A DNA stretch of 64,000 nt from Clavelina lepadiformis (Eukaryota; Chordata; Ascidiacea; Aplousobranchia; Clavelinidae). Of this stretch, positions 39,501-53,143 are shown piece after piece. The position numbers were made by a program, and so were the translations under genes. The notes beneath the pieces were generated by a model. The model saw only the letters and a list, made by a program, of their open reading frames with translations, made no database searches and was not told the DNA's origin. The DNA is taken from NCBI RefSeq assembly GCF_947623445.1, contig NC_135242.1:6882001-6946000 (forward strand). The letters run 5' to 3'. Within the stretch, counting starts at the first letter, position 1. Each line of letters begins with the position of its first letter.

Positions 39501-40524
39501 CCCGCGATGTTGAACTCATGCCTTTTTTGAGAACCCACGGATTTTGCAATATGGGCAAGAAATCTTGCTTTTTATCTTTGATTTGTTTAATTCATCTTTC
39601 GATGGAGAATAGAATTTTAGCTGTAAGCTCTCCATTTCATGACACATAATTTCTTAGTTTCATTGTAGCCAATTTTCTGTTAGCTGCGCATGGGTCATTC
39701 TTTTGGGTAATTTATGACGTGTATGATTGTCTCGTGTAGTTTTATTGATTGTTTTTTTTTTAAATTTTGCATGTGCCACGGCTGCCTCAGGCCAGAACTA
39801 CAAACCGTCTTCTTTGTCTGAACTGTGTTGTTCATCTTATTATCCACTGTTTCAATTCGGCGAATTCAAATATAATGAAGTTTTGACATGACAGGATTAT
39901 ATAAGGAAGGCTACGACTAGGCTTAGAGGTTGCGTACTGACTGAGGTCATGTAAACGCTCTAAAATAGCGTTACACAACGCTCTTGCTAGTATCTTCTTG
40001 CAACCAAGCGTTTTTCATATACTATCTATATTTCATCGAAGAACAAAAGGCAGCTAACCAATTGGAACAAAGTTGTAAACGCGCCTCGTATTGTTAACTT
40101 GAACCCGATAATTTATTTGCCATTCTTTGACTGTGGTCCTTTTTTAAGTTGCCCTCTGCGAGATTATTTTAGCACTATGCGCGCATGCACATTCGTGTAA
40201 AGAAAGTGAAATTACGACGCAAAGTTCCGGTGGCTGGGGAGAGTTTGAGTATGAATTCGGACCCGAAAAGCCGGCCCGACTTTTAACTCTGAATTGGAAC
40301 ATTTCTGTGTGTGTATATTGCACTACTACAAGCACATGCATTACTGTCTACAGTTAAACTGTTATCACATGTAATATGATTATGATATAAATTAACCATT
40401 GTACTAAATTTCTTTGATTGGAAAAAGATCCTCAATAAGCTAAGATGTATCTGAACATAGAAGGGGTAACCTGGATATAAGATGTATATGTTTGCAAATA
40501 CGTTTCAAACAAGTATATATAACG

Positions 40525-40543
40525 TTTGCAATGCTAATGCAAA
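40525..40543. repeat. Interspersed repeat copy 1 (quasi-palindromic core)
   Basis: The core TTTGCAATGCTAATGCAAA occurs here and again at 44817-44835. Similar flanks (ATAAGATGTA upstream; a TGCTC word then ATA-rich sequence downstream) show that the two are copies of one short repeat. The core is nearly its own reverse complement. Confidence 0.6.
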
Positions 40544-43500
40544 AGTTGCTCGTATATATGTTTGTGTGTCACTACAAATTCTACAGATACAGTTAATATT
40601 GTTTTCCTATACACCCACCTTTTATTAACTGTGCTTATTGAAAAACTTGCTGTTAATCACAATAAATGTCTCATGTAAACAGCGGACGACGTACTCAGCT
40701 CTGCAAACGATCGTGTTTCATAAGTTTTCATTATCAAGAATTGGGAATTGGAGAATACTGGTATCTCGGAGCTTCAACAAAAGTGTGGAAAACGATAATT
40801 AACTAAATTTTATCTATTTCACAACCGTAAACTTATTAAACGTAAAATTTAATTTGTGCGGATTGTTACGTATGGTCTATAATTTTTGGCAATGACAATA
40901 ACGTACAAATTGGCATTTAATACAGTAACGCCTGAGGTTTTGCTTTCTCTCTTCTTATTGCTCGCTAGATGGTGTGACATCGCAAAAAATCGGGTTTTCA
41001 AACTGATTTGTAACTACTTCACCGAACACCAAAAACTATTTTCATTTTAACTCAGCATTAGGTTTTGCGCAGATTTTGTGATTTTTTTAATCGATTAATT
41101 CAATATAAAATGCCACATATTTTATGCATGCATATTTTAGATATGTTTGGTCAGGTTTATAACTATCAGCCCTACGTCAGCTCATGATACTACTGAATTA
41201 CGGATCTTGTATTACCGCTCACCTGCTCCATCTCTATAACATATTTAGGCCCAAAAGATTTTTAATGAACAAATGTGCCCTAGTGCTGGATTGCTGTCCT
41301 CAAATCTTACCAACATAATTTTTTAATCAAATTTTGCAAATGCGCTAGGAGCGTCGTGGGCTCGGTGACATTCCACAGGAAACCAACGAAATCCTCCAGA
41401 AGAAATTGTTACAGAAGTGTAATACTGACTTAGTTAATTAGTTTACAATCTCAAACGGAATGTACGAAGATGATTAAGCACTTTTTGCACGCATGAAACG
41501 ATTCTCCATAATGTCAATATAGATTGTCATTATCATAACCTTGTTTAACCCAATCATTTTTATAGACAAATGCCAAAAACCCTCCAAAATTTAATTTTAT
41601 TTGGGACAAACGTGGTAGTTGTCTCGAAAAAGGTTGTACCTAGTCAAATAAAAAATATGAAAGTTTTTTTCTTTAACAAAGGATTTAGCCTGGTGGTTTG
41701 CAACACCAAAACAAATGGTTGGTTTGCACACAGAAAACAAATGTTAGTTTACAAGACAACTAAAATTAACAACACACTCCGTCAAAAAATGCGTTTATAA
41801 GGCTGTCATTTTGCGCTAATCGTCAGTTGCTTCAAATAGGAAATATGCTGAATAGTTTTCAAGGATAGGCCTAATGCATTTTGGTGCAGTATTCGACAAT
41901 AATCCGACCTACATTCGGCCGCCAAGATCATAACTGTTTTCAGAAAGCTGAAAGTTTTGTTGAATTTGAACAGTACAAAAATATTAAAGTGCCGCTTGAA
42001 ATTAGATTTGACACTGCAGTAAACGTTGGAACATTTTAGATTTCTGACATACATTGAACAAATGGTCTTCCGTTTACATGCCAGTATATTCGTATAATTA
42101 TTAATGCGCCCTTTTTCGAGGCAGCATCAACGCAAATACACTAAATATGCTATAGCTAATACCATACAGGAAGGTTTAGGAGAGGTCTATGCTCTGAATA
42201 ACTGTTTTAATTATCCGCAAGATAACGTTAAATGACAAAACGTTTTTCATTCGCTGTTCTTTTTGCTGGCAATCAAGTTCTAAACATCCTTTTTTGTCCA
42301 TCCATTTGTGTCTTGTGGCTTGAGGAAGAAAAAGTGCAAAATAACGTATTTGAAAAAGAAGAAAAAGTCATTTAGTCACTTGAAATAACGCGTTATTTGT
42401 ATACTGTAAGGTACCTCAATTAAAACCATTAATCCTCTAAAATAGTATAGGCTAAGCTGTTTTTGAAACACATTCGTAGGCGTGTAAAGTTAAACAATCA
42501 GCTCTTATACTGGGCACGTTTCAGGAAATGTTCACATGAGGAATGTTACAAACAACAATATTTCTTAAGCCTTGGAAGTCATAATCCAGTAGTTGCGAAT
42601 TGTTTACTGCAAACTAAGGTAAATATTTACAGTTTTGAATATTTTTAGGTTATTTGAATGAGTTTGGTCTGATAAGTTATGGATAATTAATCGATGTTTT
42701 ATATACTTTCGTGCAAAAATGTTGTAATTGCAGTTAAAGACTATCTTATTAATAACACTTAATGGACCAAGATCATGACAACAGTAAAACTTTGAAACAG
42801 TGCCATCATAATTGCAAATTTAACGCTTGAAAATGCTTCATCAAAATTTGTCACAATTCTATCCGTCACGAACTCTACCATAGGCCTACTTATATGCTAA
42901 GTCTTTTCTTTCGTTGAAAAAATTTAACTCCCGGGGTAAATTGTTTTGTCAATAAAGGACAGATGAAGCTCTGATGCAAGATATGTCCAAAAGATAAAAC
43001 CACCCAAAATCGTCCTAAATGCAATATTTGCGAATTATAAGAAAATTCTTAGAAAAACAAACTTGATGATGAATGACAAATTTATTTTACTGAAGCTACT
43101 TTAATACAACTGTTTACACTCAGTAACAAAACTTCAAATTGCTTGATAAGCTCCCATATAATAATAACTTTTTGCCTTAATTTTGTTAATTTTTGTATTA
43201 GTTGTTATATTATAAAGAATGGATGAACAGTATTGCATCTTTTACAGCAGTAACCTACATATACGTGCGAACAGCACATGTACATAAGGAAATGGATTTT
43301 AATAGAAAAAGTGATATAGGCTACTACACTTTTGCTTCCTTGGTAGTTATAGTTTATGATTTCCAGTCAACAACCAGCTGTGGAAAACTGATAAAGATAT
43401 GCCTAAACTTTACTTGGTAAAACATAAGAACACTAGTAGTTTCACAAAAAGACATAAATAGTATCGGTGAAATCACGACCAAGCTATGACCAAGAAAAGA

Positions 43501-44816
43501 TAAAAACGCTACAAAAACACTAGACTGCACAAACGTTTAACGATTAAAACGTATTGAAGCTACATAATACCGTACCGGCCAACACAGGCTACGTTTTTTA
43601 ACATTGTGTAAACAAAATTGGAGCTGGACGGTTCGGGCAAGGGGAAAACTGTATCAAACGAATTTTGAGAGTTGAACTCTGAACGTTAAATCAGACCACT
43701 CAACGCCAAAAGTTGATAAAGTGCTGAAAGGTGCTTTACATTCAGCGAAATGACTAGACCAATTAGGCCATACCATCAGCATGTCACGAAACAAACACTA
43801 AGCGATGATTACAAATGTATATCTGAGAATGGTTTTATGGACGCTGTGCAACGTAAAGTGATCAAAAACAAAGAAGTAAAGAAAGTCCTGAAAGCAACTT
43901 ACAAATGCAAGGAAGGCCATACGACAAATGACAAAAATGAGGATAGGTACAGGTACAGAGCATAAAAACAGTTTTAGAGCGTCTCATATACATTGAAATA
44001 CAAAAAAAGAAACTAAACGGCGGGGGCAGTGGCGGTATTGACAATGAACTTGCCTTTGGTTAGAGTAAACATCTTGCATATAGTTTGCCAATTCCAGTAC
44101 CTAATTGAAAAACCTGTTTTTTAACCAAACAACAAAACCTTCATTAATTCGTGCAAAACTTGGTTATTGGGTTAACCATCTTTTCCGCCGCTGCTGCAAA
44201 ACTCTTAAGAAATACTCTGTCGATTTTACGTCGACTTCAAGAATATAACTAACCAGCATTAACCAATCCAACATACATACTATGATTTGAATTCTGAAAC
44301 AAACCTAACATATAAGTAAATGATCATTAATTATTATTGTCGTCATGTGAGAAAGATGTTATTTAACCACCCGAATAGTTTGCTACTCCCCATTGGCACA
44401 GAGTTGACCAGAAACATTCTATTATGAGGTGATGGCTTTATTTATTTAATCATTTTTCGTGCATGTTTAATTTTTCAAGAATGTTTTTGATAATCAGCAA
44501 AATAAGCCAAGTAATGACTGCTTCAACTGCTACTGATTTATTATCGAGCACCATTCAAAATTCGTTGCTTTTGTAATTAACAAATTTCAAAGTTTCTTGT
44601 AAACGCATGCGTTGTTGGCTACCAGACGCTGGTGCTATGAAACAAAATATGTTTGAAGAGTAAACACACGCTTGCCGTGGTAGCGCCCATCATAAATACT
44701 ATCACATGCGTTGCAGCATAAATTTGTTGTCACAAGATAGAAAAATTATGGAGTCTGCTCAGTGTGCCGTGTTGTGATGCAAGTCCTCAATACTACAGGT
44801 ATAAGATGTAAATACT

Positions 44817-44835
44817 TTTGCAATGCTAATGCAAA
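44817..44835. repeat. Interspersed repeat copy 2
   Basis: Second copy of the 19-bp core seen at 40525-40543, with the ATAAGATGTA flank closer to the core than in copy 1. Confidence 0.6.
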
Positions 44836-45637
44836 CGATGCTCATACAGATATAGGTTCGTGCATAACTTTAAGTCCGTTAAACATTTCTTGTAATATTT
44901 TCATCGGTTTATTAATTGATTCCATTAAATCCCGCGACTGATATTTCTGCACGTCTGATTTACCATGATGTGGCTATGTTGGCCAATACAGCCAGAACTG
45001 CAATGGGACTGAATTTTGCCTTGTGCTTGCAGTATGGACTTCGTAAAAAAACAAGAAATAAATCTTAACTCAGTCACATTCATAATACAACCCTCTTTGT
45101 TTCTTATCTCCTCTTTGGTTGTTGCTCTTGGTCAGGTTTAATACAGAAATACAGCACCTTATTTTGTTTTGAATATACAATATGAAGTCGGTATAACCAG
45201 CATATATGTTTTCAAATTTATGGCAAATCATGTTCAGAAAATTTGACGCATAATTGAACATGTAACTTACTGACAGAATATTTTGTTCGAATTTGTAAAG
45301 CAGTCTGTGCGTGCTATGGAAATTGGCGGCGCACATACTTAGTAGTGATTTTGGTGACTTGTGAAAAGTCTTGTGCAATAGATTTTTAAAGCGAAACGTC
45401 AAAAGGGTGTGGTATTTTATTCAGCGACCTCATGTGAAGTGTTGTATGAGTGAAAGTTTAAACTTCTTCATGAGTGTGGTTCACAATTTTTGAACATGTG
45501 TCACATTAGGTCGCATTTACATGCGGTTTTGTTAGAGTCATATTCTTTTTTCTGTTTTTTTTTTACATTTAAACTCGAGGTTTGCTGATAAACCGTTTTT
45601 TTATGGTTTGTTTAGTAGACTAATTTGACTTGAATTG

Positions 45638-45692
45638 CCACAGCCCACAAGTACTAAAGCTACAGCCACAGCCCACAAGTACTAAAAGTCAG
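45638..45692. repeat. 28-bp tandem duplication
   Basis: CCACAGCCCACAAGTACTAA begins at 45638 and again at 45666, giving two copies 28 bp apart. No function is evident. Confidence 0.8.
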
Positions 45693-48231
45693 GTATTTGT
45701 GATTACATTTGATGCTTTCAACGCCATATTGATAGCACTATTATTGTTTTGTTCTGCTCATATAAATCAGACTATTACACCATTCAACAAATATATAACG
45801 AACAAAAACAGTAAATATACCGTTGTCATTATGTCAGAGGTTGCGCGGTGGGATCCTCAACAAACAAAATTAAAATTTTTTGCGACCGCTGTATATGTAC
45901 TGTTTTACAAGTCCTTAAAATTAAAATTGCGTCACTTTTGACCAGTTATACGTTGAAAAATACCTTTATTTTAAAGTGTTTCAGAAGAACAAAAAATATA
46001 GTTTTTCTAATCGGCTTTTCATTTTTACCTCTATGGGTAAAAATCTTGTAAGACTATTCTATGCGCCCAACATAAAAAAGTGTTTAGCGATTCGTATGGT
46101 AAAATACAGTAGGAAGTTCAATATACAAGAAACTTACCTTTTGTTGAAATTCAAATATTCGCAACAATTCGAAATTCAAATTTTACCATTAAACATTACA
46201 AAAAACCTCGTTAGAGTGATACGAAAATAAGAATAGCTCTTACGAAAAGCAAAGTTAAATGATACAATAATTATGTCAAAGCAAACATAATTTTTTGTAC
46301 TCTTCGATAAAACCTATTCAAACCTGTAAGTGTTTTGTTATGGTTGTTGCATTCTTTACACACATCGATTCAATATATGTACACGGTTTATCACAGCAGA
46401 GTAGACTGGCTTTCTTGCGATTGTGAACCTTTTGCTCATTAGCAAGACTGCACAAAACAAAGTTCTTCATAATATTTTGTCGGAGTCAAGATGTCCTCAA
46501 TCATGAACAATGTCAAAGTTCTGCCAACAGATATTTGTAAATCGGACATATGGACTCACCGTTCATTTTATTCCCGCTGTTTATTTTGCTACACATGCAG
46601 TGTTTTGTGAATAAGATGATTGTTGTACATGCGAGAGACATGCTCAAACCATTTTCGCTCACAACAACTGCAATGTTAATATTGAAGCAGCCTTTTCAAA
46701 AACACGACTATATATACAACTTTCTGGGTAGATTTGATCTACAAGTTTATCAAAACGTTTGAGAACTACATCTTGCTAAGGACTTTTTAAACTAAGCTGA
46801 GTAAACCCTTATTTTTTGAAAAAGTTTTGAAGTCTTGCGCTTTTGAGGTCCTGAAGAATATTTTCTTCTTCCCAACATAAACAGAGTACATGTTGAAGTT
46901 CTTTTGTAAGGCGGTGGAATTTGATCTTCAGTGAGTCAACTGGTATGTTTTCGTAGCCTGAGATTTTGCTATTCTTGAAGCCTTAAAGAGTAAATCATGG
47001 CCAAAACCATAGTTATAAAGACGCAGTTAAATTTGAGTGATTTTTGCGAAAGCATGCCATTGCTTGATATATATTTTGCCGTGGCTATAATGTATTTTGC
47101 AAATTACGTTGTGATATTGAAGCTCTTTAAAAAATAAGTTTCGTGCACATGTTTATATTCTTCTGATTTAGAATGGACACGCCACTTGTAAGAATAAAAC
47201 TTTTGAAGCCCTTTTGTGCCACTTTACGTAAGTTAGTTAGGTGCAAGAAATTTGTCTTCAGTCGTTGCGCTTTGGTTACCTATGGAGTGGTTATTTTCAG
47301 TTCAGAACTGTTTCAGTGATATCAGTGTAATCATTCATTTAACTATTCTCATACGCAGCTCACTGCCATTGTAAGTCAAGCAGACATGTTGTGTATTGGG
47401 CGATAATAAATGGTGCAAAACTGCCTGCATTCAAACATTCTATACAAAAGTGATCATGAATACGTTACCTTGTTTTGCATTCTGTTTGAACTTAAAACTT
47501 GTCGTTAAATCTAAACTAAGCAGAAAGAAGTTGTTTAAGATATTGTGCGTATATATTATGCAAGTATATATACTGTAGACCGACTTGAAAGCCCTGTTAC
47601 ATTTTTGTTGCTTTAAAGTCAAAGTGCTGGGATTTGGTAGATTTCTTTTGTTATACGACAGACTTTGAATGGCAGTTAATGCAATTACCGTAGTGTACTA
47701 TTGTTAAATGTTTATTTCAATGTAGGTAAAACACTGATTGCGCAAGACGTTTTTTAAGGATTTTCCATTGTATAACTTACTATAACAGATTAAGACATCG
47801 TTTAAAAAGAAAAACTGCAGCAAAGTATAAATCTTTTAAACGTGATAGAATATATAAGGTTAACAAAAGATCCATCTTGTTGTCCTATACTGACTACATA
47901 ACGGCTGTTTTTAACAAATTCAGTAGGTTAATGAAACTTCTTTGTGTAAGATTTGAAAATTTCTTTTCGAGGTTTTCTTTTATTGGAGCCTGGGCGCGGT
48001 TTGGTTTTAACGCACTTCTGTTTGCCAATCTCGTTTGTATTACTTTGGAACAAACCAACCGGTTTTATAACTACGTCAACTATTAAGCGCCATTTTATTT
48101 AGGACCACCGTAACTTGAAACTGAAAACCCGGTCATTGTAGGGGTTTAGGTAGCACAGAATTAATAAAATATTTTTTACTTGTAGCTGTTTTCGTTTGAC
48201 TGTAAAAATTAGATTGTTTTAAGAGCAAGTT

Positions 48232-48237
48232 TTTATT
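48232..48237 (-). terminator. Poly(A) signal of gene D
   Basis: AATAAA on the coding strand, in the context GTGTTTAATAAAA, about 115 nt after the stop. The same context is kept after gene E (57929-57934), which supports function. Confidence 0.65.
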
Positions 48238-48351
48238 AAACACCATATAATGCAGATATAAAATGCCGTGATATCTGTTGCATAGCCGAGATACAAAGCA
48301 ACGCATCAGCCAGTATGTCGCTCCTCTACGTTGATACGATAAGATCTTTGC

Positions 48352-49861
48352 TTAATCTGTAAAGAAACTATTTTTTCAGAAACTGATTTTTGATTATCTC
48401 GATTCGGCTTATGTGAAAGCATTAACATATATACTAACCATAGTGCTGATGGGAGCAATCATTTCCGTAATATCCTGGTATGCACTGGCACACATAGTGC
48501 CCATTCTGATTTATACATTTGCCACGATGACAAGGCGGTTGACACATATCTGTCAAATATAATAGTAACATATTAGTTTAAATTAGTCTTTCTTCAATCC
48601 CGATAAAATTATGCTGATAGAGTTACAAATGGTAGTAAAAATCTTCGAGTCCAATTTTAAAGTAAATTTCAACTATACATCATTCTAACCACTCATGAGC
48701 TGCGAACAATCTTGTCCTGCATAACCATCTTGACACATGCATTTGTATGAATGATGGAAGTGATCCTCGACACAATTTCCTTGGCTTTGATGGCATGGTG
48801 GGTGACAGTAAGGACGTGACGATGATCCATGTCGTGGTCCATGCGATGACCCGTATGATGACCCATGGGGTGGCTCATGCGATGACCCGTATGATGATCC
48901 ATGGGGTGGCCCATGGGGTGACCCGTATGATGATCCATGGGGTGGCCCATGCGGTGACCCGTATGATGATCCATGCGATGGCCCGTGTGGTGGTCCTTGT
49001 GGTTGTCCATATTGTGGTGCATGTGAGTGTCCATGTGGGTGTCCATGTGGGTGTGCAGATGGTGGCGCGTAAGAGGGATGGGCTAAGATTTAAACTAGTT
49101 TTATTGTGGTATATTAAAACTAATCTATAATACATATAATATATGACATTAATATAGAGGTGTTTAACCAAAAAACACAAATTGAACAAGTTTATGTTTT
49201 CTTTTTACAAAATATACTGTATATCATGCACGTCAGTCACGCTATAGTAAGCATCATGTTAATCTTATGAAATCTTTTATTATACATAGAATTACAATAC
49301 TATTTTTGAAAAGATATATTGCAGACTTAAATAAGACTTACATGGTTTATTAAAAAATTTCGATAGGGCTAATACAAGCAGAAGAGATTTGAAAATATTT
49401 TTTTTAGGTTTTACAACTGGTGGCTTTCCTTTCGGCCATCCTCCTTTAGGCCATCCTCCTTTAGGCCATCCTCCCTTTGGCCATCCTCCTTTTGGCCATC
49501 CTCCTTTAGGCCATCCTCCTTTTGGCAATCCTCCTTTAGGCCATCCTCCTTTTGGCCATCCTCCTTTTGGCCATCCTCCTTTAGGCCATCCTCCTTTTGG
49601 CAATCCTCCTTTTGGCCATCCTCCTTTAGGCCATCCTCCTTTCGGCCATCCTCCTTTTGGCCATCCTCCTTTAGGCCATCCTCCTTTTGGCCATCCTCCT
49701 TTATGCCATCCTCCTTTTGGCCATCCTCCTTTATGCCATCCTCCTTTAGGCCATCCTCCCTTTGGCAAGCTTCCTTTGCTTCCAAAAATGAAAGCTGTAG
49801 TTGGTGTTACCCAAATCACCACAATACAAACGCTCAAGACGCCCAAACAAAGCTTATTCAT
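48352..49861 (-). CDS. Gene D: secreted (GWPKG)23 repeat protein with two EGF domains
   Basis: Four coding exons: 49342-49861, 48690-49082, 48439-48549 and 48352-48356. All junctions are phase 1, and 1,029 nt code 342 residues. MNKLCLGVLSVCIVVIW begins a signal peptide cleaved near TTAF. After SKG comes an array of 23 pentapeptides, mostly GWPKG with L or H variants (about residues 31-145). A basic hydrophobic segment follows (KPPVVKPKKNIFKSLLLVLA). Exon 2 encodes a His/Gly/Ser/Tyr/Pro-rich region with four copies of GPPHGSSYGSPH, then an EGF domain (YCHPPCHQSQGNC...CMCQDGYAGQDC). Exon 3 is a second EGF domain. The last exon contributes only the end of an Asp codon and TAA. The protein is basic, Trp-rich and extracellular by prediction. 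The composition suggests a structural or adhesive matrix protein, but this is inference and I know no named family. Confidence 0.85.
48841..48984 (-). repeat. 36-bp coding minisatellite, four units
   Basis: Four adjacent 36-bp units with few differences encode GPPHGSSYGSPH-type dodecapeptides just before the first EGF domain of gene D. Degenerate related codons extend to about 49040. Gene E has only unordered remnants of this pattern. Confidence 0.9.
49427..49771 (-). repeat. 15-bp coding minisatellite, 23 units (GWPKG)
   Basis: Twenty-three contiguous 15-bp units, each read as GWPKG or close variants: SLPKG first, two GWHKG, two GLPKG, the rest GWPKG. The unit is a multiple of three, so other frames and the opposite strand are also open, which explains several overlapping false ORFs here. 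Confidence 0.95.
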
Positions 49862-49939
49862 GGTTTTAAGAAAAAGTTTCGTCTATTTTAGATGATAATT
49901 TGTGCTTTCTAAACATCAAAACACTTTTGTCAACCTACT

Positions 49940-50110
49940 TAAACGCAAATAATAATATTTTACAATATTTGGCTGAAAATCTGTCATAAATACTCAACTT
50001 TTTTTTATATGCATTAGCATTACGTCGATCGCGATAATTTCACTCTTCAGCTTTCATTCACATCTTGAAATTTTAAACAAATTCTTGACTAAAACATTTG
50101 ATTTTGATTG
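49940..50110 (-). promoter_or_regulatory. Gene D promoter block conserved with gene E
   Basis: On the coding strand the block holds a TATAAA (plus 50004-50009) about 145 bp before the ATG. Just upstream are TAATGCATA and ATCGCGATCGACGTAATG; downstream are GACAGATTTTCAGCC and TGCGTTTAAGTAGGTTGAC. Nearly the same words in the same order occur upstream of gene E (59498-59650). Conservation between paralogues, higher than in flanking intergenic DNA, supports a regulatory role. Confidence 0.7.
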
Positions 50111-51959
50111 AAAGTTAGTCATAAATACTGGGACATTTTTCATCGGCATTTCCGTTACTTTTTTCGATCCGATAATTGAACTGTCCGATATAACATACAG
50201 CATGCAGTCTCAAACAAATCCTCAAAAATAAAAATGTTGAATTAATTGCATTGCTTATTTTTACCCCTGGCGCCTTTTTCTTTACATGCCTTTTCAAAAA
50301 AGTACAAAGAAGTACGATGACATTACGTTTGCGGCAAGATGTAGTTTTGTTTTAATGCAAAACTAACCTTAATTTTCTGCAGCAGAAATATTCCAATAAT
50401 ACACGGCTGTTTTCAGGTTTAGTATTTTTCTATCGAAGTGCAACGCCACTATAGATATACCAAAGTATCGCACTAAACGCAAATAAATTTTTGAATAATT
50501 TAAAAAATCAAGTTTATTTGCCATCTTTTCCAGTGCATTATAAATTTGACCATTCCACGCCACATTACAACTTGTGAAAAACTTAATATAATCAAAGAAT
50601 GCTTCGTTTTGGCTAAAATTTGTTCGAAAAACTTATAATTTTTCCCATTCGCATTACAACCAGTATTCCTTCTTTCCAACAACTATAGTCAATCATTTTA
50701 TCGAATTAACACAAGTCATGAATCCTCAAATCTATGGTATGCGAACTGGTTTCCAGTGGCTGATTGCAATGCTTTTATAGGCCTACCTGTATGTTGCTCG
50801 GGCAGGTACTTTTCTGCTTTTCTGGAAAAAAAACTTGACATGCCAATCAGAAATGGAATAGGTTCATCGGTAAATTTATTTAAGTGTTTGATGCTATGTT
50901 CAGGTTCGGCGGTTTCCAACGATAAACCACTGGGAATTTCATGTTTAACTGTTTATCAGTAATCCAATTACGGAATTCAAGCGCATATAATTGCTACATA
51001 CCACTTCATTTAAAACGTTTCAGAACGTAATCACGGCATAATAGTTTTTCAAAAAAAAAAAAATGATTTGATATTTCAGTGCGTTAGATATTCGTTTCAA
51101 GTGATAAATATCCTATTGATATTAAGTAGTTTTGAAAAGTCCTTTTTTAAGAAATATGTCTTTTGCCAAGAATATCTTTTTTTTCGTACCGCAATTCAAA
51201 TGTTTTTACTTGCATGACAGACTGCTTGGGTAATGTTCACAAATTTGAATACATTATGATGTTTTTCTTCAACTCTGTTCATGTTGTCGAGAATGCCGAC
51301 CATATCACACAGTTGACAAAGTAAAAATGTCAAGAAAAGGTTTTGGCCTGTACTCAGCTCACCATGCATGCACTGCACATTACCACACCACATTAGCTTA
51401 TATTTGTGCGATTTTTGAGAGTTCATTTCCCGCTAAATTGTAAAGGTTTTGAAGGTTTAATTTTAAGCCAAAAAACTTACCAAGTGTTTAAGCCAAGTGT
51501 TCATATCAGCATAGGGATGTTTTATATCAGCGAGTACGAATTGACGCTCTTTATAGACTGCTCCAAGTTTTCAATAAGTTTCAAATAAAAATCTTGGGAA
51601 AATATTTACCTATATGCTTCAGTTTGGAACATTTAGTTGATACCTTCCTACAACCATCTTAACTTTTGCATAGGTTTTCACTGAGGTCAATGTAGCACCT
51701 CCTACGGCCAGTTGCTCTGGTAATTAAGTTTACTCCAAATGTGCCCAAAGTGCAAAATTGTACATTTGAACTTCCATTTGATGAACTTCTTTCCATTCCA
51801 TTTGATGTTAAGAAAAATCGAGTATTATGTATTACTGAGCTGCGTAGACTTTGGATTTGTGGTACGTATCAGGAATGTAATGATTTGATTATAACAAATT
51901 CGTTAAATTGAAGTGTTTGGTTGGTTACATTCAATTATGTTTAGAAGTGAGGTTTACTT

Positions 51960-52058
51960 AAGCTCTAGCTAAAAAAAATGTTAGAAACCAAAGGGAGAAT
52001 TTTGGGTTTGGTCCTTGACGTAAATGGGAAAACAGATGAAAAAAGTTAAGAACCGCTG
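51960..52058. mobile_element. Probable right end of an hAT element
   Basis: The sequence ends GTTAAGAACCGCTG (52045-52058). In reverse complement this is CAGCGGTTCTTAAC, a terminal sequence common in hAT elements. I could not find the matching left end or a target duplication, so this is a fragment at best. Confidence 0.4.
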
Positions 52059-53143
52059 GTATAGTTAACTAACAAATCCGACACTTCACTTATATGTAAC
52101 GTGAAGGTATAAGTTTTGCAGAGACATTGCCATCAAAAAAAGGCCTTCATAGTTTATACACCTTTTGGCATGGTTTTATTTTTGGCAGTGGTCGTCACGT
52201 GCGCACAGTGACATGAATTCAATGTAAGGAAAACGTGCTATTGGCAATATGACCTTCTCCTTTGTACCATTTTCTAAAATTTAATAAACGATATTTCTGA
52301 TTCACTTATATTACTGTAGATTAATTTAGTTAAGTGCTGAATATGAGTATACATTCAAAACGATGATATAGATATTTAACCTAATATTGATACCAATAAC
52401 ACAGCTCTGAACGTCAACATTTTAAATTCAAAAAATCTAAAAACGGCGACCCACAACAGATTTTGTGTACCTTGTAAAGGGCGTAGATGAATATCTTTTG
52501 TTTTTGCAAATGATGTTTGTTTCTTAAATCTAACGGACAATCGTGTAAGAAATCCTTGTTTTGATTGCTCTTAATATCAGAAGTATTGGATCAAATGCAT
52601 TGGAGACAATTACAGCTAAGGCTTGAAATAATATTGAGCATTGTTTTCATTAAGAAACACTGCCTTCGTGAGATTCACCCATGATATACTGCTTATCTCG
52701 CCAACGTTTAAAAACATATACGCAACAAGCAATAAATCTATGTTTGCTATCATAACATTTCTACTATGTGCTTGCTTTGTATTCAAATGAAATTTAATAA
52801 TAGTGTTTAATGGTGACGTTTTAGATTCAACGACCTAACTTGCCGTTATTGACGCTTTCACCTTCTGCAAAAAATTTCTCAGCGTAACTGTAGTACTTAT
52901 ACTTACTCTCCTCTAAATTAGTATTTGATAATTTTAACAAAATCTTGTCTTGTTTTGAACATTTTGGAAGACAATTTTTGCCAATGGGCAAGAAACGAGA
53001 TGTTGATGAGTAAAGTTATGTTAATTGCTTGGGCTGAAACATTTTCAAAACATTTTATTTTCCAACATTTAACTCAATAAAAATAAAATATTTACAACTA
53101 TAAGGTTTTTAAAAGTATATATAGCATTATTATATTAGTCTAT

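Larger units (their letters stand above)
36535..48231. other. 11.7-kb intergenic stretch
   Basis: No gene could be supported on either strand. ORFs of 60-110 codons lack signal peptides, cysteine patterns or splice partners. It contains short repeats annotated separately, a cryptic GTTC/CGTTC-rich degenerate stretch near 39230-39510, and 41.56-43.08 kb, which resembles 61.93-63.92 kb. Confidence 0.5.

Noticed and set aside
39122..39558. Overlapping ORFs in a CGTTC-rich stretch
   Set aside because: Looks like degenerate low-complexity sequence rather than coding exons; no clear repeat period could be fixed by eye.
48747..49189. His/Met-rich and Thr-rich ORFs over the 36-bp repeat of gene D
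   Set aside because: Only the frame reading GPPHGSSYGSPH runs into an EGF domain and matches both splice phases.
49389..49895. 168-codon + strand ORF of GHPPFGHPPL repeats, and the 124-codon - strand QKEDGLKED ORF
   Set aside because: Both are other-frame readings of the 15-bp array of gene D. They lack a signal peptide or EGF continuation, while the GWPKG frame has both.
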